Origin: Xanthomonas euvesicatoria pv. euvesicatoria
GTDB lineage: Bacteria > Pseudomonadota > Gammaproteobacteria > Xanthomonadales > Xanthomonadaceae
DNA: 64,000 nucleotides
Assembly: GCF_020880415.1 (NCBI RefSeq)
Contig: NZ_JAJIUJ010000111.1
Span: 62,001 to 126,000 of the forward strand
Direction: 5' to 3'
Both the position numbers and the translations under genes were made by a program. The notes beneath the pieces are model-generated. The model saw nothing but the letters and a program-made list of their open reading frames with translations, did no database searches and was not told the DNA's origin. Positions 35,146-43,779 of the stretch are shown here, piece after piece. How positions within the stretch are numbered: the stretch's first letter is position 1; each line of letters opens with the position of its first letter.

Positions 35146-35180
35146 AAAAAAAAGGAGCGGCCAATGGGCCGCTCCTTTGC
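35146..35180 (-). terminator. Intrinsic terminator of the DUF1328 gene
   Basis: A perfect 12-pair stem (AAAGGAGCGGCC at 35151-35162 with GGCCGCTCCTTT at 35167-35178) closes an AATG loop and, read leftward, is followed by a run of eight T (AAAAAAAA at 35146-35153 on the plus strand). This is an ideal Rho-independent terminator for the minus-strand gene ending at 35234. Confidence 0.92.
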
Positions 35181-35233
35181 ATCGCAGGCAGTACAGCGGG
35201 CGACCACGCGCGTGCCCGGCCGTGCAACCTGCG

Positions 35234-35407
35234 TCAGGTCACTTTCTTGGCAATCGTCATGCCCAGCACGAACAGCACGATGGCGATGATGATGCCCGCC
35301 CAGAACAGGAACTTGGCGATACCCATCGCCGCGCCGGCCATGCCGCCGAAGCCCAGCGCACCGGCGATCAAGCCGATAATTGCGAAAATGATGGCCCACT
35401 TGATCAT
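35234..35407 (-). CDS. DUF1328 small membrane protein
   Basis: This 57-residue protein is the classic DUF1328 (YtjA) type: [20 protein letters not shown], a Gly/Ala-rich middle with [10 protein letters not shown], then a second helix [15 protein letters not shown] ending in basic residues. Two membrane helices place it in the inner membrane; YtjA-like proteins are often stress-induced but of unknown function. GAGGAG precedes the ATG at 35407, and a strong terminator follows, so it is an independent, probably well-expressed unit. Confidence 0.92.
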   Translation of the reverse strand: MIKWAIIFAIIGLIAGALGFGGMAGAAMGIAKFLFWAGIIIAIVLFVLGMTIAKKVT

Positions 35408-35814
35408 GATGTTGTCTCCTCATCGGCACCGTGCCGTTGTTCGATCGTGTGCTTGCGGCGCAGCGCCGCAGAACATGCACCGCACGCTACCGATTCGAAT
35501 GTGCCGCACTCGTGAATACGCCTGACACACGCTGCAATACACGCGTTGCATTCAGAGAGTAAGCGCCGTGTCCACGCGAGCGCACGCGCCCGTGGAGGGA
35601 TCATCGCAGCTGCGCGCGTGGCCGTCCTTGCACGACGAAACACCACATGCGCATGGCATCGTGCAAGCCGCACTGAGCGCAACAGATGCACGCGCTTGCC
35701 GCATCGACTCTCAGCGCGCATGCGCGGCTGGTTCGTAGTCACGCATCTGCACGGATGGATTGGTCAGTGGCCGACACATCGGCGATCATGCGCGCCTGCC
35801 CGCGACAGATCGCC
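35408..35814. other. Divergent intergenic stretch without a supported gene
   Basis: The 407 bases between the divergent DUF1328 and metallopeptidase genes contain no frame that looks coding. A GC-rich palindrome (TGCGGCG then CGCCGCA) lies near 35450-35475. Promoters of both genes must lie here, but I could not identify paired boxes with confidence. Confidence 0.4.
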
Positions 35815-36315
35815 ATGGACACTCTTCGCTACCTCACCGGCTACCCGCCCGCCGTCCTGGATCAGGTGCGCGAGCTGATCGCCCAGGACAAGCTCGCCAC
35901 CGTACTGGCGCGACGCTACCCCGACCGGCACGCGATCCGCACCGATCGCCATCTCTACGAGTACGTCAAGGCGATGAAGGAGCGCTACATGCGCTCATCG
36001 CCGACCCTGCACAAGGCGACGTACGACAATCATCTGCACGTGGTCAAGCACGCCCTGGGCACGCATACGGCGATCTCCCGCGTGCACGGCGGCCGCCTGA
36101 AGGCCAGCCGCGAGATCCGCATCGCATCGGTGTTTCGCGACGCGCCGGAGCCGTTCTTGCAGATGATCGTGGCGCACGAACTGGCGCACCTGAAGGAGGC
36201 CGATCACAACAAGGCCTTCTACCAGCTCTGCAACCACATGACTCCGGACTACCATCAGCTGGAATTCGATCTGCGCCTGTATCTGACGCAGTTAGCCTTG
36301 TCTGGCGATCGCTGA
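35815..36315 (+). CDS. YgjP-type (M48-like) metallopeptidase domain protein
   Basis: The 166-residue protein has the zinc site HELAHLKEADHNKAFY (HExxH with a third His eight residues on), preceded by a strand IASVFRDAPEPFLQMIVA. This is the pattern of the YgjP/DUF45 single-domain metallopeptidase-like family, cytoplasmic and of unknown substrate. I start at MDTLRYLTGYPP (35815); a frame extends 43 codons upstream without family-like sequence. It reads toward the dispersed repeat and the Sel1/hydroxylase gene. Confidence 0.88.
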   Translation: MDTLRYLTGYPPAVLDQVRELIAQDKLATVLARRYPDRHAIRTDRHLYEYVKAMKERYMRSSPTLHKATYDNHLHVVKHALGTHTAISRVHGGRLKASREIRIASVFRDAPEPFLQMIVAHELAHLKEADHNKAFYQLCNHMTPDYHQLEFDLRLYLTQLALSGDR

Positions 36316-36343
36316 GCGTGCAGGACACGTGCAGGACTTGGCG

Positions 36344-36495
36344 CGGCTGACCGAACCACTGCGCTCACCGACAGGCGGGCGCGCACGCCATCGGTGCCCG
36401 GAATCGGCAAGTCTCCTTCGCACACTCTCGTACACTGCAGTTCCGAGCGCGCCGCCCACCTCCACCTGACGACCGCTCGCCACGTGGTGTTGGCC
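36344..36495. repeat. Copy A of a dispersed ~130-150-base intergenic repeat
   Basis: This stretch shares an ordered series of blocks with 47282-47413: AGGCGGGCGCG, CGGTGC-CGGAATCGGCA, CGTACAC-GC-GTTCC, CCACCTGACG-CCGCTCGC and TGTTGGCC. More decayed relatives lie at 46143-46252 and 47486-47556. It fills the gap before the Sel1/hydroxylase gene and is non-coding. Confidence 0.6.
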
Positions 36496-36511
36496 ACTTT
36501 AGGATGCGCGC

Positions 36512-37768
36512 ATGCAGCCCTCCTCTTTTGCAGACCTCACCCGCGCGGCGCAACGCCAGCAACCCGGCGCGATCAACGCGCTGGCCCAGGCGCTGGTGCG
36601 TGCCGGCCAACCGGAAGAAGCGCTTGTCTGGTATTTGCGCAGCGCGGCCGCCGGCGATGCGCTGGCGCAGGTCGAAGCCGGGCGCATGCGGGCCTATGGC
36701 GTCGGTTGCGAGGTGGACGTCGGTCAGGCGCGTGCGTACTGGGAGCTGGCCGAGCGGCAGGGCGCTGCAGCAGCACGCTATTTGCTGGCGACCCTGGCTG
36801 TGGGAGAGCAGCCGCTGACCCTGGCCGGCACTGCGCAGGATCGACTGCAGTCGGCAGCCAATGCCGACTACCCGCCAGCACTACGCGCCATCGCCATCCA
36901 GCACGGACGTGTGGCGCATCCGGAGCGGCAACGGCAGTGCGTCGCCTTGCTGGAACGCGCGGCGGCCGGCGGCGATGCCGTGTCGGCCGCCCTGTTGGCC
37001 GAGCGCCTGCTGCGCGGCGAAGGCGTGCCGCCCCAGCCCGATGCCGCTGCACAGCTCTTGCAGCAGTTGCAGCCCCTGGGCATGACCGCGCTACCGCCGG
37101 TGGACGTCGCGCCGCCGGACCCCGCAGACGACACCGCCGGTCACCGCATCGCATTCGCGCCGCGTGTTGGCCCGGTGCGACGCCACACAGCCCCACGCAT
37201 CGAAGAATATGCCGCAGTCCTGTCGGCCGACGAATGCCGCTTGCTCATGCTGCTGGCGCGACCGCATCTGCGTGCCTCGAAGGTGATCGATCCCAACGAT
37301 GCCAGCACCGGGCGCGCGCCGGTCCGCACCAGCCACGGCGCGACATTGGACCCCATCATCGAAGACTTCGCCGCGCGTGCCGCACAGTCGCGGTTGGCGG
37401 CCTGCGCGCAGCTCCCGCTCGCCCACGCAGAACCACTCTCGGTGTTGTGTTACGCACCGGGCGAGCAGTACCGCGCGCACCGTGACTACCTGCCGCCCGG
37501 AACGATCGCCGCCGACCGCCCCACCGCCGGCAACCGCCAGCGCACCGTCTGCGTCTATCTCAACGACGTCGGCGCCGGTGGCGAGACCGAATTCCCGGTC
37601 GCCGGCGTTCGCGTGCGGCCACGTCCCGGCACACTGGTCTGCTTCGACAACCTGCATGCCGATGGCCGCCCGGACGCCGATTCGCTGCACGCCGGCCTGC
37701 CGGTCACGGCAGGCAGCAAATGGTTGGGGACGCTGTGGTTCCGCCAGCAACGCTACCGGGATTGGTGA
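36512..37768 (+). CDS. Sel1-repeat/prolyl 4-hydroxylase fusion (2OG-Fe(II) oxygenase)
   Basis: The 418-residue protein joins an N-terminal region of Sel1-like helical repeats (about 1-190; NALAQALVRAGQPEEALVWYLRSAAAGDA is typical) to a C-terminal prolyl-4-hydroxylase-type dioxygenase (about 230-418). The iron ligands are visible as HRD (YRAHRDYL) and the distal His in SLHAGLPVTAGSKW, with the 2-oxoglutarate-binding Lys five residues later. It should hydroxylate a peptide or protein bound by the Sel1 scaffold, using O2 and 2-oxoglutarate, in the cytoplasm (no signal peptide). Substrate unknown. Confidence 0.9.
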   Translation: MQPSSFADLTRAAQRQQPGAINALAQALVRAGQPEEALVWYLRSAAAGDALAQVEAGRMRAYGVGCEVDVGQARAYWELAERQGAAAARYLLATLAVGEQPLTLAGTAQDRLQSAANADYPPALRAIAIQHGRVAHPERQRQCVALLERAAAGGDAVSAALLAERLLRGEGVPPQPDAAAQLLQQLQPLGMTALPPVDVAPPDPADDTAGHRIAFAPRVGPVRRHTAPRIEEYAAVLSADECRLLMLLARPHLRASKVIDPNDASTGRAPVRTSHGATLDPIIEDFAARAAQSRLAACAQLPLAHAEPLSVLCYAPGEQYRAHRDYLPPGTIAADRPTAGNRQRTVCVYLNDVGAGGETEFPVAGVRVRPRPGTLVCFDNLHADGRPDADSLHAGLPVTAGSKWLGTLWFRQQRYRDW

Positions 37769-37815
37769 ACAGATTCATACACACCCCCCTGCCGACGTGG
37801 TTTAAAATGTTGCAG

Positions 37816-37857
37816 CGCGACGTGATCGGACAGGATCTGCAAACGTCGCGTTTTTTG
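37816..37857 (+). terminator. Intrinsic terminator before the leucine dehydrogenase gene, with a possible alternative fold
   Basis: CGCGACGT (37816-37823) pairs with ACGTCGCG (37843-37850), followed by TTTTTTGTTT, giving a Rho-independent terminator 48 bases after the hydroxylase stop and 67 before the next start. The stem arms are flanked by TTGCAG (37810-37815) and CTGCAA (37837-37842), which also pair; the two pairings interlock, so this could be an alternative or pseudoknot fold, i.e. a candidate attenuator. TTTAAAAT just upstream (37801-37808) is a possible promoter element. Confidence 0.8.
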
Positions 37858-37924
37858 TTTCCCACGGCACGGGTGCACGCCCGGCTTCAGGGAAGGCACA
37901 TCACGCAGCCCCGCGGAGCCTTCG

Positions 37925-39025
37925 ATGCTTTTCGAAACCCTCGATACCACCGGCCACGAGCAGGTGATTTTCTGTCACAACCGCGACGCCGGGCTCAAGG
38001 CGATCATCGCCCTGCACAGCACGCGCCTTGGGCCAGCGTTGGGTGGCGTGCGGATGCGCCCCTATGCCAGTAGCGAGGCGGCACTCAACGACGCGCTGCG
38101 GCTGAGCCGCACCATGACCTACAAGAACGCCCTGGCCGGCCTGAATGTCGGCGGCGGCAAGGCGGTCATCATCGGCGACCCTCGGACCGACAAGACCGAA
38201 GCGCTGTTCCGCGCGTTCGGCCGGTTCGTCGATACCCTCGGCGGGCGCTACATCACCTCCGAGGACGTCGGCACGGACGTCAATGACATGGAGCAGATCT
38301 ACCTGGAAAGCGAGTACGTCACCGGTGTGCACCAGGTGCACCGCGGCTCCGGCGACCCTGCCCCGTTCACGGCCTACGGCGCCCTGCAGGCACTGATGGC
38401 CTCGCTCAACCGCAAGCTCGGCCACGAAGAAGTCGGCAAGGCCAGCATTGCGATCCAGGGGCTGGGCCATATCGGCATGGAGTTGGTGAAGCTGCTCAAG
38501 GAGCGCGGCGCAAAACTCTATGTGGCCGACCTGAATCAGGCGCTGGTGGACCGCGCAGTGGCCGAATACGGCGCAGAAGCGGTGCGCCCGGATGAAATCC
38601 ATCAGGTATCGGCCGACGTATTTGCTCCCTGCGCGCTGGAAGGCGCCATCAACGAAGACACGCTGCCGCAGCTCAAGGCCAAGATCATCTGCGGCACCGC
38701 CAACAACCAGCTTGCCAGCGCCGCCATCGGCGAAGAGCTGCACCGGCGCGGCATTTTGTATGCACCCGATTACGTGGTGAATGCCGGTGGGGTGATGAAT
38801 GTGTCGCTGGAGATCGACGGCTACAACCGTGAGCGTGCGATGCGGCTGATCCGCAGCATCTATCACAACCTGGAAAAGGTCTTCGATCTATCCACGCAGC
38901 TGGACGTTTCGCCGCAGCAGGCGGCCGATCAGATTGCCGAAGCGCGCATTGAGGCCATCAGCAAACTCAAGCTGCCGCTGGGTCGTACTGCGCCGCGCTT
39001 CCTGCACAAACTACGCGGCGAGTAA
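37925..39025 (+). CDS. Leucine (Glu/Leu/Phe/Val) dehydrogenase
   Basis: The 366-residue protein is an NAD-dependent branched-chain amino acid dehydrogenase: LGPALGGVRMRPY near the N-terminus, the catalytic lysines in YKNALAGLNVGGGKAVI, RYITSEDVGTDVNDM, and the Rossmann motif IAIQGLGHIGMELVKLL. It reversibly deaminates leucine, valine and isoleucine to 2-oxo acids, feeding branched-chain fatty-acid primers, which fits the iso/anteiso lipids of this family. CGGAG stands just before ATG 37925. It is convergent with the autotransporter gene. Confidence 0.94.
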   Translation: MLFETLDTTGHEQVIFCHNRDAGLKAIIALHSTRLGPALGGVRMRPYASSEAALNDALRLSRTMTYKNALAGLNVGGGKAVIIGDPRTDKTEALFRAFGRFVDTLGGRYITSEDVGTDVNDMEQIYLESEYVTGVHQVHRGSGDPAPFTAYGALQALMASLNRKLGHEEVGKASIAIQGLGHIGMELVKLLKERGAKLYVADLNQALVDRAVAEYGAEAVRPDEIHQVSADVFAPCALEGAINEDTLPQLKAKIICGTANNQLASAAIGEELHRRGILYAPDYVVNAGGVMNVSLEIDGYNRERAMRLIRSIYHNLEKVFDLSTQLDVSPQQAADQIAEARIEAISKLKLPLGRTAPRFLHKLRGE

Positions 39026-39086
39026 CTGGCAACAGATAGATTGGGCGTAGCGATCAGCGCAGTACGTGATTGCCGCTGAAAACGCC

Positions 39087-39111
39087 ACGCCCGGGCATTG
39101 CGCCCGGGCGT
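39087..39111. terminator. Bidirectional-type hairpin between convergent genes
   Basis: ACGCCCGGGC (39087-39096) and GCCCGGGCGT (39102-39111) form a ten-pair stem with a five-base loop between the stops of the leucine dehydrogenase and autotransporter genes. No long T-tract flanks it on either side, though GGCGTTTTC follows on the minus strand. Confidence 0.55.
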
Positions 39112-39123
39112 CATGCACGCCGA

Positions 39124-41958
39124 TCAGAAATCGGCGCTGTACTTCAGGCTCAACGCACGGTCGTCGCCGCGCTCGCCCACCCGCTGGTCGTAACCGAAAC
39201 GCAGCTGGCTCTGCTGGCCAAGCGGTGCTGCAGCGGTGATGCCGAACAGACCCCCCGAACGTGCCGGTTGCATGCCACGCAGCGGTGCCCACGCATCCAC
39301 CCCCACGAAGCTGGCATCTAGCGTCAAGCCATCGCTGCTCAGCGCCTGCTGCCATTCCGCATAGCCGCCCAGCTGGATACCGCGCCAGCGATACGCCGAT
39401 CGCACGCCGGCAAGCGCCTGCGTGCGCGATGACGTATTCGCGTCGGCACGCAAGCCGAAGCCATCGCCGCCGCTTTCGCGGAAACCGTCGCTGCGCAAAC
39501 GCACGTAATCCAGGCCCATATACGGCGTCAGGCTTGCATGCGCGCCACCCAGGCGGTACCCGGTTTCCAGATTGCTGCTGAGGTAACTGCCGCTGTAGTC
39601 GCTGAAGGCGCTGCTGCGGTCTTCGCCCAGCTGCAGGGTGCGCTCGATCTGCCGATTGACGTTGCCAAAGCCCACTTGGCCCAGCGTGTACGCAGCGCCC
39701 AATGTCGTGCCCCAATACAGCTGCGCCTGCACCTGACGATCGCGCCCGCGTGCCCCATCCAGGTCGCCCAGACTACTGGAGCGCGTTTCGCCGAACGCAA
39801 AACCGGTGACCGCACCGGAAGCCAGACGCACATCGTTGCCCATCATCCAGCCGGAGGTGGCAAAGCCCGAAGTGGTTGCACCGCCCTCGCCCGGCCCGCC
39901 GAGTGCCCGTTGCCAGTTGCCCAACAGACGCGGCTGTTGCGAGAGCCCATCGAAATGCGCTGCCAGCGCGCGGCGACCCAGATCGATGGTGTGGAAGGTC
40001 ATCGCCGCAGAGTCGGCATGCGCACGGCCGGACAGGCTGCGCAGCGAATCCGCCGCGGCCTTGGCGGTTGGCGATTGTTGCAAGGCAGCTGCAGCGCGAA
40101 TGAAGCCGCCGCTGAGCGCACCGTTGCCCTGGAACTGCTGCGCATCGACCTGCTGGAACGCCTGCTCGACGCGGATGGCCGAATCCATCGACGCGGTGCC
40201 GATCGCGCCCAGCGACGCAGCGACCGCGGTGACATCCATGCGCTGCAGCGACACATACGCGGTGTTGGCGTCGTAGCTGCGCGTGGCGCTCAGAAAGGTC
40301 ACCGCCGGCCCGCTGCTCAGCGTGTCGAATGTGCCTTGCAAGCCATTGGTCGCCTGCAGCACCGCGTAGGTCGTGTTGTTGGCGACGTAGTCGCGCCGAC
40401 CGAGCAATTGCAGGTCGCCGGCGATGGTCGCCGTGCCCGCGACATTCAACCGGTCACCCACATTCAGTGCCAGGCGACCATTGCTGGCCTGCGTGTAGTT
40501 GCCGGCAATGGAGGCGGTCGCGCCGTTGACCTGCAAGGTCCCGGCGTTGTCGACCCGACCACCGATGTTGCCTGCGCCAACCAGGCGCGCGCCATTGGCG
40601 ACGCTCACCCGCGCACTCTGCAAACTGGCGGTCTGCAAGGTGCCGCCAAGGACCTGGGTGTCGCCGCTAAACGTATTGGCCGTGCTGCTCAATACCAAGG
40701 TCCCGGTGCCGCGCTTGGTCAGGCCGCCGGTGCCACTGATGTCGTTGGCCCACGTCGAACGCAAGGTCGTGACATTGACATCCACCGTGCCCCAATCGAA
40801 GCGTGCCGGCCCCAACACTGCCTTGCCGACGTTGAGCAGGCCGTAGCCGAAGACCGGATCCACGCCCGCAGCCCCCAAGTCGGTGGCGGTTCCCAGCAAG
40901 GTCTGGCGCACAAGATCATTGTTGAAATACGGAAATGCCTGCCACACCAGCGCAGCCGCACCGGAGACCAGCGGCGCTGCGAACGAGGTGCCGCTGCCGT
41001 AGAAATAACGGACATTGCCGGCAGTGGCGTCCGGGTCGATGAACAGCGAAGTGCCTGGCGCGACCAGGCAGTAGCGCATCGCCACACCACAGGCGTTGGA
41101 GTACGACGCCAGTTGCGTCGGGTTGGCGGTATCCAGCGCGCCGACCACCAACCAACCGCGCTCCAGATCGGCCGCCGGCAGCGTCCCGTTCGGGCCAGGC
41201 TGACTGGGCAGCGCCGCCGTATCCGAGGGCTGCGAGCGCGATTCATTGCCCGACGCGAACACCACCAGCCCATCGTTGCTGAGGATGAAAGGGCGGTACT
41301 CCTGGGCAATCTGATTGGTCACCGTCGGGTCGTTCCAATACAGGCCGCCCCACGAATTGTTCATGATGCGCACACCGGCACTGATCAGATCGGCATGCAC
41401 CGGCCCCAGACCGAGCGGTCCATCGACCTCGTTGCCGTCGCCGCTGCCGTCATCGTCCGGCGCACGGTCGCTGATGATGCGTGCAGACACCAGGCCCGCA
41501 CCCGGCGCGATGCCGCCGGGCCATTGCCCGACCGCACGCCCGGCGGCCAGCTCGGCCACCACGGTCCCGTGCCCGACCACATCGCCCACCGCGGTGTTGT
41601 TGGTGCGTGGATCCACATAGATGAAGCTGTCGCTGACGCGTCCCTGCAACGCCGGATGATTGGCATTGATGCCGGTATCGATGACACCGATGCGGTACCC
41701 CGCGCCGGTAAAGCCAAGCGCCTGTGCCGCACGCGCGTTGGTCAGCGCCAGATGCGCATCGATCGCAGGCTCCGGGGTCGTTGGCGTCGTCACCGGTGGC
41801 GGCGGTGATGTTGGCGGCGGAGGCGGTGGTGGCGAGGTCACCGGCGGTGCGGCCGGGGTGCTTTGACGGGCAATGCCCCCGCCGCCGCCGCCACACGCGG
41901 TCAACGCAACCGCCAGCGCCGAGGCCAGTACGGTCCTGGCGACGTCTTGCTTCTTCAT
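39124..41958 (-). CDS. Lipoprotein subtilase (S8) autotransporter
   Basis: The 944-residue protein starts MKKQDVARTV with a signal ending in a lipobox (ALTAC then a Gly run), then a Pro-rich linker (about 45-75). The subtilisin domain follows (about 85-425), with catalytic Asp in RIGVIDTG, His in VGHGTVVAEL and Ser in GTSFAAPLVSG. Next come a beta-helical passenger with an autotransporter repeat (GGLTKRGTGTLVLSS) and a C-terminal outer-membrane barrel (about 690-944) ending SLKYSADF. It should be secreted across the outer membrane as a surface or released serine protease, like Neisseria NalP, which is also a lipoprotein. GGGGAG precedes the start at 41958; a longer frame is less likely. Confidence 0.93.
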   Translation of the reverse strand: MKKQDVARTVLASALAVALTACGGGGGGIARQSTPAAPPVTSPPPPPPPTSPPPPVTTPTTPEPAIDAHLALTNARAAQALGFTGAGYRIGVIDTGINANHPALQGRVSDSFIYVDPRTNNTAVGDVVGHGTVVAELAAGRAVGQWPGGIAPGAGLVSARIISDRAPDDDGSGDGNEVDGPLGLGPVHADLISAGVRIMNNSWGGLYWNDPTVTNQIAQEYRPFILSNDGLVVFASGNESRSQPSDTAALPSQPGPNGTLPAADLERGWLVVGALDTANPTQLASYSNACGVAMRYCLVAPGTSLFIDPDATAGNVRYFYGSGTSFAAPLVSGAAALVWQAFPYFNNDLVRQTLLGTATDLGAAGVDPVFGYGLLNVGKAVLGPARFDWGTVDVNVTTLRSTWANDISGTGGLTKRGTGTLVLSSTANTFSGDTQVLGGTLQTASLQSARVSVANGARLVGAGNIGGRVDNAGTLQVNGATASIAGNYTQASNGRLALNVGDRLNVAGTATIAGDLQLLGRRDYVANNTTYAVLQATNGLQGTFDTLSSGPAVTFLSATRSYDANTAYVSLQRMDVTAVAASLGAIGTASMDSAIRVEQAFQQVDAQQFQGNGALSGGFIRAAAALQQSPTAKAAADSLRSLSGRAHADSAAMTFHTIDLGRRALAAHFDGLSQQPRLLGNWQRALGGPGEGGATTSGFATSGWMMGNDVRLASGAVTGFAFGETRSSSLGDLDGARGRDRQVQAQLYWGTTLGAAYTLGQVGFGNVNRQIERTLQLGEDRSSAFSDYSGSYLSSNLETGYRLGGAHASLTPYMGLDYVRLRSDGFRESGGDGFGLRADANTSSRTQALAGVRSAYRWRGIQLGGYAEWQQALSSDGLTLDASFVGVDAWAPLRGMQPARSGGLFGITAAAPLGQQSQLRFGYDQRVGERGDDRALSLKYSADF

Positions 41959-42112
41959 TGGTGTTCTCCCCGAACCCATTCCATGGATGGGGCCCAATCG
42001 GGCCCGAATAATGCTTTGCTTACTTTAAATCGGAAAGCGTGCGCGTGGGGCGCGCGCTGGCGCGGCGCCGCCATGAGGCAGATAATCGTTTCACTTTAAA
42101 CGGTATCTGCTC

Positions 42113-43288
42113 ATGTCCGACATCGTCATCGTTGCTGCCAAACGTACTGCCATCGGCTCGTTCCTCGGCCAATTCAATGCGGTGCCGGCACCCACGCTCG
42201 CCGCGGCTGCTATCCAGGGCGCACTCGCGCAATCGGGCATCGCGCCTGCCGATATTTCCGAAGTCATCGTCGGCTGCGTGCTGCCGGCCAATCTGGGCCA
42301 GGCACCTGCGCGTCAGGCCGCGATCGCCGCAGGCATTCCTACCTCGACCGGCGCCACCACCATCAACAAGGTGTGCGGCTCGGGAATGAAGGCGATCATG
42401 TTGGGGCACGACCTGATCAAGGCCGGCTCGGCCAGCATCGTGGTGGCCGGCGGCATGGAGTCGATGAGCAATGCCCCGCATCTGCTGCCCAACTCGCGCA
42501 CCGGCAACCGCTACGGCAATTTTCAGGCGGTCGATCACATGGCCTGGGACGGTCTGACGAATCCGTATGACGGCCAGGCCATGGGCGTGTTCGGCGAAGC
42601 CACTGCGGAGAAGTTCGGCTTCAGCCGCGCCGACCAGGATGCGTTCGCCATCGCCTCGGTGGAACGCGCGCAGGCGGCGCAGCGCAGCGGCGCGTTTGCC
42701 GACGAAATCGTGCCGGTGACGGTGACCACGCGCAAGGGCGACGTCGTCGTCGACAGCGATGAGCAGCCGGGCAAGTCCGACGTGGCCAAGATTCCGACGC
42801 TGAAGCCAGCCTTCAAGAAAGACGGCAGCGTGACCGCGGCCAGTTCCTCGAGTATTTCCGATGGAGCGGCAATCACCGTGCTAATGAGCGCGGACGACGC
42901 GCAACGCCGTGGCGTGACGCCGCTGGCACGCATCGTTGGCCATGTCACCCACGCTCAGGAACCGGAGTGGTTCACCACCGCACCGGTCGCTGCGATCCAG
43001 TCGCTGGTCAGCAAGCTCGGCTGGCGATTGGACGATGTGGATCTGTTCGAAATCAACGAAGCCTTCGCCGTCGTGGCGATGGCACCGATCAGGCAACTCG
43101 GCATCGCGCACGATAAGGTCAATGTGCATGGCGGCGCCTGCGCATTGGGTCATCCGATCGGTGCATCCGGCGCGCGTTTGGTGGTGACATTGGTGAACGC
43201 GTTGCGCAGCCGCGGAGGCAAGCGCGGAATCGCCACGCTGTGCATCGGCGGCGGCGAAGCCACTGCCATTGCTATCGAATTGATTTAA
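42113..43288 (+). CDS. Acetyl-CoA C-acyltransferase (thiolase)
   Basis: The 391-residue protein is a complete thiolase: nucleophile Cys in NKVCGSGMKA (about 85-94), the NEAFAVVAM motif (about 315), HGGACALGHPIGASGAR (about 345-361) and the second catalytic Cys in TLCIGGGEATA. It condenses or cleaves acetyl/acyl-CoA (acetoacetyl-CoA synthesis or beta-oxidation) in the cytoplasm. The length and sequence fit acetyl-CoA acetyltransferase (AtoB/PhaA type). It is divergent from the autotransporter; 154 bases between carry both promoters. Confidence 0.95.
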   Translation: MSDIVIVAAKRTAIGSFLGQFNAVPAPTLAAAAIQGALAQSGIAPADISEVIVGCVLPANLGQAPARQAAIAAGIPTSTGATTINKVCGSGMKAIMLGHDLIKAGSASIVVAGGMESMSNAPHLLPNSRTGNRYGNFQAVDHMAWDGLTNPYDGQAMGVFGEATAEKFGFSRADQDAFAIASVERAQAAQRSGAFADEIVPVTVTTRKGDVVVDSDEQPGKSDVAKIPTLKPAFKKDGSVTAASSSSISDGAAITVLMSADDAQRRGVTPLARIVGHVTHAQEPEWFTTAPVAAIQSLVSKLGWRLDDVDLFEINEAFAVVAMAPIRQLGIAHDKVNVHGGACALGHPIGASGARLVVTLVNALRSRGGKRGIATLCIGGGEATAIAIELI

Positions 43289-43330
43289 TTATCTTTAACG
43301 GCGATTTTGCAAAACTGAATGCGCGTGCGC

Positions 43331-43358
43331 TTGACACTTGTCTTGTGGCCGTCATCAT
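43331..43358 (+). promoter_or_regulatory. Candidate sigma-70 promoter of the Ala-rich lipoprotein gene
   Basis: A consensus TTGACA at 43331-43336 is followed after 16 bases by CATCAT (four of six matches to TATAAT) at 43353-43358. It lies 52 bases before the start of a gene whose codon use and terminator suggest strong expression. Confidence 0.5.
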
Positions 43359-43410
43359 GTCGGGGGCGCGCAATAGCGCGTTGCCTAATCTAACGACGAG
43401 GATTGAAACA

Positions 43411-43752
43411 ATGACCATTAACAAGCTGCTGATCGCAATGGCTCTGGGCCTGGCCCTGACCGCTTGCTCGAAGCCGGAACAGGCTCAGGACGCTGCTGCT
43501 TCGGCTAACGAAGCTGCTGCCGACGCTCAGACCGCTGCCGACCAGGCTGCTGCCTCGGGCTCGCAGTCGGCTGACGCCGCTCAGGCTGCTGCCAACACCG
43601 CTGCTGCTTCGGCCGACACCGCTGCTGACGCTGCTCAGGCTGCTTCCGGCGCCGCGACCGACGCTGCTGCTGACCAGGCTGCCGACGCTGCCAAGACGGC
43701 TGAAGACACCGCCAAGGCTGCCAAGGACACCGCAGAAGAAGCCAAGAAGTAA
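43411..43752 (+). CDS. Ala-rich small lipoprotein, probably abundant
   Basis: The 113-residue protein has a signal peptide with lipobox LTAC (Cys near residue 19) and a mature part that is one long Ala/Asp/Gln-rich helix with a coiled-coil-like period, ending in a Lys-rich DTAEEAKK tail. It is shaped like the small outer-membrane lipoproteins that bridge to peptidoglycan (Lpp-like), but the C-terminal Lys attachment is only suggestive. Alanine codons are strongly biased to GCT, unlike the GCC/GCG of nearly every neighbouring gene, a sign of translational selection in very highly expressed genes. GAGGA precedes the ATG; a strong terminator follows. Confidence 0.9.
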   Translation: MTINKLLIAMALGLALTACSKPEQAQDAAASANEAAADAQTAADQAAASGSQSADAAQAAANTAAASADTAADAAQAASGAATDAAADQAADAAKTAEDTAKAAKDTAEEAKK

Positions 43753-43779
43753 TCACTTCTTGACTCCAAGCGAGTTCGG

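Noticed and set aside
35450-35475. TGCGGCG/CGCCGCA palindrome as a terminator
   Set aside because: It lies in a divergent promoter region upstream of both genes and has no T-tract.
37801-37808. TTTAAAAT as a full promoter for leucine dehydrogenase
   Set aside because: No minus-35 box at 16-18 bases; kept only as a possible element in the attenuator idea.
39538-41808. Very long plus-strand frame opposite the autotransporter
   Set aside because: Antisense to a gene with complete protease and barrel domains; translation is Arg/Gly/Gln-rich without domains.
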